Origin: Bacteroidales bacterium UBA2716
Lineage (GTDB): Bacteria; Bacteroidota; Bacteroidia; Bacteroidales; UBA932
Assembly (NCBI GenBank): GCA_002354005.1
Contig: DEKS01000096.1
Coordinates: forward strand, 1-5,054
Direction of reading: 5' to 3'
Length of the DNA: 5,054 bases
Of this stretch, positions 1 to 5,054 are shown one piece after another. The position numbers and the translations under genes are program-made. Each line of letters opens with the position of its first letter. Within the stretch, counting starts at the first letter, position 1. The notes beneath the pieces are model-generated. The model made no database searches. It had not been told where the DNA came from and saw only the letters and a list, made by a program, of their open reading frames with translations.

Positions 1-2298
1 CCGGACTACAAGGGAAAAACTTTTGAGCCGGTAATTGGTGTTGCGGATGCGTCGGACCCGCAGGCGCGCATTGTGGCTACCAACTCCGCTGCAGCGGCTG
101 CCCGGAGTTTTGCCAACCTGGTTGGCGTGGAGTCCATAGACGAGAATACGCCCAGTTATACCTGGAGTAATCTGGAAGTAGGTACGCTCACTTATACCAA
201 AATGAGTGGCACTGCGTGGGCAGAGGTAAAGGTAGATATCCCTTCCGTCCCGCACCTTTCCAAACTCATCTACCGCAGTGCGGAGCAAGGGGACACCAAC
301 GCCTCCTTTGCCGGCAGCGCCTACTATCGTTTTGGCGATGTAATCGCTCTTACGGGTGAGGATAGTCCGATACCGGAATATTGGGTGTGCGTGCGTCCGG
401 CCTTCAGCCCGGAGGGGAAGGGGGAGACGCACTGGATGAGCATGGATTATTTGCCGCCTTATAACTGGTGGCTCTACACGAGCAGTCACGGAAAAGAGTA
501 TTGTTTCCCCACGGAGCTCAAGTATAGCAAGGAGCACATGCAAAACCTGGCAGAGATGCTGTTTGCCATCTGTTTCCCGGACAAGTGGGCGGATAACGTT
601 TTCAATTATAGCAAAGAGGGCATTTTTGGCCCTTCCGGCCTGCCCATCTTCCACGATTTCAGCCCGAACAACGCCACGTACCATAATGCCAAATTTTGGA
701 ACAATGTGGCTGATGCCTGGCGTGAAAATGATATTGACAGGCTAATCATGGGACGTAGTCTGGATGAGATTTCCCGTGAGATAGAGGGCGCTGGCCTTCA
801 TTTCCTGTACAAGGGGTATTCCTGGGTGACGTCGTGGACCAACTATGCCAAGGTGTATCAGGCCCGGTTTGTGAATACGCCGGATGGTGTTAACGCCAAC
901 ATGCAGACAAAAAGTCCTTACACGGAACCCAAGGCGCTAATGGTCAATGATGACCCGCAAAAGGACGTGGAGTTTGACGTGCGCAATAAGAAGTATGTTG
1001 TAAATCCGGCTTTCTTTGGAGACTCCAGTCCCCGCTACATCGTCCGTTATGCCACCGGCGCCGAGCTTTCCGATACCGGAAAGTATACCGATGTGCACCA
1101 CGCCATTCCCGGCGTCTGGGATGTGTACCGCTATTACCGGGATGTGGTGCCTGTGGAAAACATGGCGGACCATGAGCCGGAAATTACTGATACCAAAATT
1201 GTTAACGACTACACGCATCAGAACCCGTCCAGTTTCACGGGGAGCGCCCACTACAAGACAGGTGATATTTACGCGGATGAAAATAAAGACCTCTGGTTTG
1301 TCGTGAACATGTCGGGTACAAATAATAATAGTAGCGATTGGTGTGAATCCTCGCCATACTCGGAACTGGTCTCCTTCCGTGGATTGTACCGCCTGCTGAG
1401 TGCCCGCTATGTGGAAGACCTGCCTACGTATGGACAGGCGCTGCGAGCCATTCTTGCCATGCACAATCTTCTTGTGAATGATGTCCCTCAAATATTCCAG
1501 GCCGACGGAGAAATGCAGAATCTGGGTCTCTCGTCCGCTGTCGTCCGTTTCCTGAAAGACAATGCCCTTGTCGATGCATCTCGCTTTTTCCAGTTTGTTC
1601 GTCCCTACGGCCAGGTCGATCGTAACTACACGAGCATGACCGGTTTTGCCTATAGCGATCCGGCCGGCAATGCTGTCGGTCAGCCTGTAGGACGTTTCCT
1701 GTATGTGAATGACATCAGTAATTTAAGCCCGCCGCGTTTTTTCTGGAAGCATTATCCAAGCAGTCCCAGTGCGACGGCCGAGTCCTATTCCTCCTTTAGT
1801 GGGGAGACGATCTTCCTTCAGGACGTAGCCGATGCAGATAAGGTGGCGAAGTACGGTAAAGACCTGTATGCTACCAGAGGGTTCCATCCCGCGCAGGGAT
1901 CGGAAGCCGACAGGCCCTACCGCACCCAGCCGGACCCGAGCGCGGAGTACCCTGAAAAATATTTCTACAATTTCAATGCATGGCAGGACTACAGGTTCCC
2001 CACGGATATGTGGAACGAGCCCGTATTGATGTTCCGTGCCGATGCCGTTTATGACCGTGGGGATGAGTATGCCACTAAAACGGTGAATGGTCATACACTC
2101 ACGCTGGTGAAGGAATTCCCCTTGGACTACGCTGTGCCAGAGACCGCCAGTGCGTATAGACGGAAGGAGGTGATAGCGCAAACTGTGAGCAGTCTTTATG
2201 ACTTCAAGGCAACTATTTGGCTAGATAGAGCCAACATTCATGTGGATGGACAACCAAGCTCGTATCCGTCTTGGATGAGTGTATGGATTACCCGATAA
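1..2298 (+). CDS. Large uncharacterised protein with internal repeats, 5'-truncated; operon partner of two MACPF lipoproteins
   Basis: The frame is open from the first base and ends at TAA 2296-2298, giving 765 codons in the window. A GTG at 73 could be read as a start, but there is no stop upstream of it, and the preceding codons (P-D-Y-K-G-K-T-F-E-P-V-I) look like ordinary protein, so the true start is probably outside the window. I do not recognise the family. The protein is rich in Tyr, Trp and Phe, for example Y-N-W-W-L-Y around codons 154-159, and has few Cys. It has no obvious membrane segment or catalytic motif. An imperfect module occurs twice, at codons 101-148 and 410-451 (S-F-[AT]-G-S-A-x-Y-x-x-G-D-[VI], then an aromatic/Val strand, then a Trp), with a weaker possible echo from codon 545. 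The signal peptide, if any, lies upstream. The composition suggests a secreted or surface protein with beta-rich binding modules (inference). It is followed 21 bases later by a MACPF lipoprotein gene, so it is likely co-transcribed. Unlike the next two genes it uses CTA and TTA leucine codons (742, 937, 1723, 2221). Confidence 0.9.
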   Translation, partial: PDYKGKTFEPVIGVADASDPQARIVATNSAAAAARSFANLVGVESIDENTPSYTWSNLEVGTLTYTKMSGTAWAEVKVDIPSVPHLSKLIYRSAEQGDTNASFAGSAYYRFGDVIALTGEDSPIPEYWVCVRPAFSPEGKGETHWMSMDYLPPYNWWLYTSSHGKEYCFPTELKYSKEHMQNLAEMLFAICFPDKWADNVFNYSKEGIFGPSGLPIFHDFSPNNATYHNAKFWNNVADAWRENDIDRLIMGRSLDEISREIEGAGLHFLYKGYSWVTSWTNYAKVYQARFVNTPDGVNANMQTKSPYTEPKALMVNDDPQKDVEFDVRNKKYVVNPAFFGDSSPRYIVRYATGAELSDTGKYTDVHHAIPGVWDVYRYYRDVVPVENMADHEPEITDTKIVNDYTHQNPSSFTGSAHYKTGDIYADENKDLWFVVNMSGTNNNSSDWCESSPYSELVSFRGLYRLLSARYVEDLPTYGQALRAILAMHNLLVNDVPQIFQADGEMQNLGLSSAVVRFLKDNALVDASRFFQFVRPYGQVDRNYTSMTGFAYSDPAGNAVGQPVGRFLYVNDISNLSPPRFFWKHYPSSPSATAESYSSFSGETIFLQDVADADKVAKYGKDLYATRGFHPAQGSEADRPYRTQPDPSAEYPEKYFYNFNAWQDYRFPTDMWNEPVLMFRADAVYDRGDEYATKTVNGHTLTLVKEFPLDYAVPETASAYRRKEVIAQTVSSLYDFKATIWLDRANIHVDGQPSSYPSWMSVWITR
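301..444 (+). repeat. Protein-level internal repeat, copy 1, in gene 1
   Basis: Codons 101-148 of gene 1 begin with A-S-F-A-G-S-A-Y-Y-R-F-G-D-V and continue to Y-W-V-C-V and H-W-M-S-M. The same order of landmarks recurs at 1228-1353. In the first 14 positions 7 residues are identical (S, F, G, S, A, Y, G-D counted within the core) or nearly so, and several others are conservative. The similarity is at protein level; the DNA has diverged, so this is an old duplication rather than a recent tandem copy. Confidence 0.6.
1228..1353 (+). repeat. Protein-level internal repeat, copy 2, in gene 1
   Basis: Codons 410-451 of gene 1 begin with S-S-F-T-G-S-A-H-Y-K-T-G-D-I, then L-W-F-V-V, then D-W-C-E-S-S. 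They match copy 1 in the order S-F-x-G-S-A-x-Y, G-D-[VI], W-x-V, and [HD]-W. The G-D turn followed by an aromatic strand suggests a small beta module, perhaps for binding glycan or protein (inference). A weaker third copy may start near base 1633 (S-M-T-G-F-A-Y, then R-F-L-Y-V), but I would not count it without an alignment. Confidence 0.6.
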
Positions 2299-2319
2299 AT
2301 TAACTAAAACAGAATAGAT
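2299..2319 (+). promoter_or_regulatory. A-rich translation initiation region before gene 2
   Basis: The 21 bases between gene 1 and gene 2 are almost all A and T (attaactaaaacagaatag then at) and hold no purine-rich Shine-Dalgarno sequence. Bacteroidota commonly start translation from such A-rich, SD-less leaders, so this supports ATG 2320 as the start. I see no Bacteroidota-type promoter (TTTG about 19-21 bases from TAnnTTTG) and no hairpin, so the gap looks intra-operonic. Confidence 0.45.
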
Positions 2320-4059
2320 ATGAGACTTTTTAACCAAACACTTGCTGCCGCAGCCATGCTTCTGGCTGCCGCGGCCCTGTTCTCCTGCCAGAAGGAGGAC
2401 ACCCCCAGCACGGTGAATGTGGACAAGGAGCTCGTCGCCCATGGCGTCGAGACCGACATGCAGAGCGCCGTGAAAGAGGTCCCCGTCAAGTGCGACGGAG
2501 AGTGGCATGTCACCGTTACCCAGAGTAAGCCCCACTGGCTGCGCATCGAGGGATGGCAAGTCGTGTACAAGGGCAATGCCACCCTTACGCTCATCATAGA
2601 CGAAAACCTCTCCAAGGTGGACCGCAGCGCCATGCTCCGGATTACCAACAATGTGGGTGAACTGGTACAGGCCATCCCGGTTACCCAGTTCTACAATTAC
2701 AAGGGAGAGGCACCTACCAACGGTAGCGGGCAGGCCTTCGCCGACAAAGGTCTGGGCACCGCCCTTGCCTACGACTATGCCCTGAACGTGAAGAAGATGG
2801 TCACCATGAATGCCAATGAATACCAGGCGTCCAAGGTGCATCTGCTGAACAACGTGCTCAATTTTGCCCGCATTGAAGACTGGCTGTACAGAGGAATTAT
2901 GCAAAAGTCCACCTACGTGGAGGCCCCCATCCCGGTGTCCAATCTGCAGGCCGTACTCCTTGACAGCTGCCTGGTGCAGAGCAAGTCTCTGAGTGTGGGC
3001 ATGGACCTGGGTGTCGAGTTTGGTCCGCTTACCGTATCGGGACACGGCCAGTATAATTCCGCCAAAGAGGAATCGCGCGCCCATGTGGACTACTCCATCA
3101 TCCGGCGCGCACCCATGTACAACGTGTATCTCTCTCCTGCAGAGCTTTCGGCCTTCGCAAGCGACGCCCGTTACAACAAGGTGGACTTCGATGCCGATGA
3201 TGCCGCCTTTGCCCAGATTGACGAGACCATCCTGCGGTACCAGCGCTACAATCAGCGCACCAAGAAAACCAACCTCAACTACCGCGGCCTTACCGAGGAC
3301 CAGGAAATTGAGGTGAGCAACATGGAGGCGTCCATCAACCTCCGCTACGACCATGCCGGCGTCTATTCCACCGCCTTCAACGAGCGCTACAACGAGCTTT
3401 ACAACGCCATTGTCCGCCGCAAAAACCAGGGTAAGGAAGTGAACCTGGATGAGCTGGAGTCCATCCTGGGTGCGCTGGACAGCGAGTTCGGTCCGTTTAT
3501 CATCGCGGGCGGCGACTACGGCGGATCCATGTTCCTCCACTGCGAGATTGATACCATGAAGATGGTAGGTAACGCTTCTTTTGTAGCACAGATGTCCGCC
3601 GAATTTGCCGGGATTGGCAATTTTACAGGCAAATTGGACTACACGGAAGACGGTTACAACCTGCTTCGCGACTCCAATACGGACATTAAGATTCTGGGCG
3701 GCAACGCCAATGAGACGACCGACAAGATGCTGGATTGCATTACCAGCGGCGACGCTACGGACCTGGGCAACTGGCAGCAGCTCCTGATGGAATGGGTGCA
3801 GTCCATGTATTCCGACGGCAGCCCCGACAACCCCTTCAGCGGCACGCCCAATGTGAGCAAAGCCGTGCCCATCTCCTTTACCATTACGCCCATCTGGACC
3901 TTCATCCGCGAGGCCGAAATCCAAAAGTACGTAAAAGACTACTTCATGGAGGCCTACAAAGAACGTGGCATTGGCGAATACTTTGGCATCATGGAGGGTT
4001 CCGACAATCCGGGTGCAGAGAATTTCATGAACCTTTACAAGAATTATTGGGAAGAGTAA
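2320..4059 (+). CDS. Surface lipoprotein with BACON-like module and MACPF (perforin-like) domain, degenerate signature
   Basis: A complete 579-residue protein. Residues 1-22 form a lipoprotein signal peptide (M-R-L-F, an Ala/Leu core, lipobox L-F-S-C with Cys23). The tail C-Q-K-E-D fits the Bacteroidota export signal that sends lipoproteins to the cell surface. Residues about 35-124 form a BACON-like beta module: W62 and W73 in the early strands, a G-N-A-T-L-T-L-I-I strand, D101-R102-S-A-M-L-R-I and a closing V-T-Q. The rest, about 140-545, is a MACPF domain. It has an N-terminal G-L-G-T-A-L-A-Y-D-Y segment (143-152), an alternating hydrophobic/polar hairpin at 223-246 of the kind that becomes membrane-spanning, the signature at 390-402, and a second alternating segment at about 404-440. 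MACPF proteins oligomerise and make membrane pores; Bacteroidales members include the BSAP toxins. The signature reads F-G-P-F-I-(x6)-G-G, lacking the usual T/S-H. About 100 charged residues are inserted before it. No further C-terminal domain is present. Alternatives are a non-lytic adhesin or a modulator of the gene 3 product. The MACPF assignment is from motif reading only. Confidence 0.88.
   Translation: MRLFNQTLAAAAMLLAAAALFSCQKEDTPSTVNVDKELVAHGVETDMQSAVKEVPVKCDGEWHVTVTQSKPHWLRIEGWQVVYKGNATLTLIIDENLSKVDRSAMLRITNNVGELVQAIPVTQFYNYKGEAPTNGSGQAFADKGLGTALAYDYALNVKKMVTMNANEYQASKVHLLNNVLNFARIEDWLYRGIMQKSTYVEAPIPVSNLQAVLLDSCLVQSKSLSVGMDLGVEFGPLTVSGHGQYNSAKEESRAHVDYSIIRRAPMYNVYLSPAELSAFASDARYNKVDFDADDAAFAQIDETILRYQRYNQRTKKTNLNYRGLTEDQEIEVSNMEASINLRYDHAGVYSTAFNERYNELYNAIVRRKNQGKEVNLDELESILGALDSEFGPFIIAGGDYGGSMFLHCEIDTMKMVGNASFVAQMSAEFAGIGNFTGKLDYTEDGYNLLRDSNTDIKILGGNANETTDKMLDCITSGDATDLGNWQQLLMEWVQSMYSDGSPDNPFSGTPNVSKAVPISFTITPIWTFIREAEIQKYVKDYFMEAYKERGIGEYFGIMEGSDNPGAENFMNLYKNYWEE
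3487..3525 (+). other. MACPF signature motif, degenerate form, in gene 2
   Basis: Residues 390-402 read F-G-P-F-I-I-A-G-G-D-Y-G-G. The MACPF family signature is [YWF]-G-[TS]-H-[FYV], six residues, G-G. The spacing here is exact and the first F-G and last G-G are kept, but the T-H pair is replaced by P-F. The gene 3 copy of the motif keeps T-H. Confidence 0.75.
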
Positions 4060-4065
4060 TCCGCC
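4049..4065 (+). promoter_or_regulatory. Gene 2/gene 3 junction with weak SD-like purine run
   Basis: Gene 2 stops at TAA 4057-4059 and gene 3 starts at ATG 4066, only 6 bases (tccgcc) later. A purine run, gggaagag (4049-4056), lies about 9 bases upstream of the ATG inside the last codons of gene 2 (W-E-E). It could help reinitiation, but Bacteroidota rarely depend on SD pairing. The main support here is for translational coupling and stoichiometric production of the two proteins (inference). Confidence 0.35.
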
Positions 4066-5054
4066 ATGCGGGCTCACCGGCATATCGCCCTTGCAGGACT
4101 TCTTCTGGTGGCAGGCCTGTGCCTGTGCTGCCGGAAGGAGCCCCCTGCTGCACAGGAGGAAAAAAAGCTGGACGTGGTTTTCCTGGGCGGTTCTCCCGCT
4201 CAGGAAGACGGCGTCCCGCTCCTGCCTTACCGGGCCAGCTATGAGTCGTTGCAGGTGGCCCTGAGCGGCCGGGATGCCTCCACGGGAGAAATCTATGTGC
4301 GGAGCAATGCCCGCTGGCTGATAGTATCGACCGGAACCCTGGCTGCGGATGGCATGGTGTCCCTCAAGACCCAGGCCAACCTGGGCGAGCAGCGGCGGGA
4401 AGCCATCCTTACTTTTACGGATGCCGCCAATCCCACGCGCACGGCGCAGCTGCGCCTGGTGCAGCTTTCCTCCAGCGACTCTGACCAAAACGCCGACGCC
4501 GCCCGGGAGCAGTTGTATGTGGGGTATGGGTACGACATCTACAAGGCCCTGGAAAGCCCCATGGCCGTGCGCGTGCGCATGCCCGTGCTGAACTATCCCT
4601 TCATGGTCCAGCAGCTCAATCTGGCCGAAAAATACCAGCTCGTCCAGGATTGCCACCTGAGCCGTCTGGATGTCAACTACGTGAACGCCGGGAATATCCA
4701 TGCCTATGGACAGGGCCTGAGCCAGCTGCAGACGGAAGACAAAGACAATATCTTTGAAGGCTGCCTGGACAACTGCAACACGCTTGTGAAATTGCTGAAA
4801 ACCTCCAGCGAGGGACTGGACCAGCACAACTATGGCCATGGCTCGCTGGAAAAGGCCGTTGCGTCGCGCATCATTGACCGGGCCGCCCTCATGGACCTGA
4901 AGCGGGAGGGGAGAGTGCCCTATTCGAATGAGTTTTCCATGCGCCTTCTCGAATGCCGCCGGGTCAGTGGGGAAACCCGCAGGCAACGCATCGAGTCCGT
5001 GCTTACGGAGTTTGGCACGCATGTGATTCTGCAGGTGGACCTGGGCGGCCGGAT
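4066..5054 (+). CDS. Second BACON-like/MACPF lipoprotein, 3'-truncated by window edge
   Basis: Starting at ATG 4066 the frame stays open for 329 full codons to the window edge. Residues 1-21 are a signal peptide: M-R-A-H-R-H, a hydrophobic core to L18, then a C-L-C-C cluster. The lipidated residue is probably Cys22, because the tail R-K-E after it resembles the C-Q-K-E-D of gene 2, though the lipobox (C-L-C before Cys22) is not classical. Residues about 58-135 form a BACON-like module: N81-A-R-W84, W-L-I-V-S, an A-N-L...R-R-E-A-I-L-T-F strand pair and the closing L-R-L-V-Q. The MACPF domain starts at about 148 with Y-V-G-Y-G-Y-D-I, a typical N-terminal motif in Bacteroidota MACPF proteins. 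The signature F-G-T-H-V-(x6)-G-G lies at 316-328, followed at once by the cut, so the second membrane hairpin and C-terminus are not visible. It is a divergent paralogue of gene 2, shorter between the N-terminal motif and the signature and visibly GC-richer. Likely role: surface or OMV-delivered pore-forming protein acting with gene 2 (inference). Confidence 0.87.
   Translation, partial: MRAHRHIALAGLLLVAGLCLCCRKEPPAAQEEKKLDVVFLGGSPAQEDGVPLLPYRASYESLQVALSGRDASTGEIYVRSNARWLIVSTGTLAADGMVSLKTQANLGEQRREAILTFTDAANPTRTAQLRLVQLSSSDSDQNADAAREQLYVGYGYDIYKALESPMAVRVRMPVLNYPFMVQQLNLAEKYQLVQDCHLSRLDVNYVNAGNIHAYGQGLSQLQTEDKDNIFEGCLDNCNTLVKLLKTSSEGLDQHNYGHGSLEKAVASRIIDRAALMDLKREGRVPYSNEFSMRLLECRRVSGETRRQRIESVLTEFGTHVILQVDLGGR
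5011..5049 (+). other. MACPF signature motif, near-canonical, in gene 3
   Basis: Residues 316-328 of gene 3 read F-G-T-H-V-I-L-Q-V-D-L-G-G, which fits the MACPF signature [YWF]-G-[TS]-H-[FYV]-x6-G-G with exact spacing. This is the strongest single motif in the window and anchors the assignment of both lipoproteins to the MACPF/CDC superfamily. Confidence 0.88.

Noticed and set aside
73..75. GTG as the start of gene 1
   Set aside because: The frame is open back to base 1, no leader or signal peptide follows the GTG, and the upstream codons look like protein, so the gene is more likely truncated by the window.
301..444. Gene 1 repeat as a CBM5/12 chitin-binding module
   Set aside because: The Y-x-x-G-D-x-V look is loosely similar, but the other aromatic positions of that family are not clearly present; similarity is too weak to name.
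937..1491. Minus-strand open frame of 184 codons inside gene 1
   Set aside because: Codon-aligned antisense shadow of gene 1, low-complexity His/Ile/Val composition, no start context or known motif. The 1723-2181 minus frame is rejected for the same reason.
2299..2319. Promoter between genes 1 and 2
   Set aside because: The gap is A/T-rich but too short and lacks the Bacteroidota -7 TAnnTTTG and -33 TTTG elements.
2320..4059. Cholesterol-dependent cytolysin instead of MACPF
   Set aside because: No Trp-rich undecapeptide or C-terminal domain 4 is seen; the signature and N-terminal motif fit MACPF.
3735..4244. Plus-strand open frame of 169 codons crossing the gene 2/gene 3 junction
   Set aside because: It lies out of frame over the end of gene 2 and the signal peptide of gene 3, with an Arg/Pro/Gly-rich translation typical of a GC-rich shadow frame.
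2221..5022. A 933-codon open frame on the minus strand
   Set aside because: It is exactly codon-aligned with genes 1 (3' end), 2 and 3 and exists because those genes lack TTA, CTA and TCA codons. Its translation is Gly/His/Val-rich with no recognisable domain, while the sense frames have signal peptides and MACPF motifs.
1..5054. tRNA, rRNA, CRISPR array, insertion sequence or attachment site
   Set aside because: No direct-repeat array, terminal inverted repeats, transposase motifs or cloverleaf-like sequence were noticed; the window is almost wholly protein-coding.

Overview
The window looks like a chromosomal accessory locus of a Bacteroidota (probably Bacteroidales) bacterium with moderate-to-high GC. 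Three things suggest this: both visible N-termini carry lipoprotein signals with a charged tail after the cysteine (C-Q-K-E-D in one, C-R-K-E in the other), which is the Bacteroidota surface lipoprotein export pattern; both are followed by BACON-like beta modules; and the one intergenic gap has an A-rich translation start region with no Shine-Dalgarno sequence. The genus cannot be fixed from this sequence. An Alistipes-like or Prevotella-like gut anaerobe would fit.

Layout: three genes on the + strand fill almost the whole window. Gene 1 (1-2298) is cut at its 5' end. It encodes a large, aromatic-rich protein that I do not recognise, with at least one internal domain repeat. Gene 2 (2320-4059) is complete and encodes a 579-residue lipoprotein: signal peptide, BACON-like module, then a full MACPF (membrane attack complex/perforin) domain whose signature motif is degenerate but correctly spaced. 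Gene 3 (4066-5054) starts 6 bases after gene 2 stops and runs off the right edge. It is a second lipoprotein of the same plan, with a near-canonical MACPF signature (F-G-T-H-V, six residues, G-G) just before the cut. The gaps are 21 and 6 bases, and no promoter or terminator is seen between the genes, so they look like one operon.

The central point is that two divergent MACPF lipoproteins are encoded back to back, probably co-translated, and both are predicted to reach the outer membrane surface. Known Bacteroidales MACPF proteins include the BSAP antimicrobial toxins, which kill related strains. A tandem pair, one member with a changed signature, raises the possibility of a two-component pore, or of a pore former with a modifying or protective partner. 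Gene 1 may be a surface or receptor-binding partner. This functional picture is inference; the domain architecture is read from the sequence.
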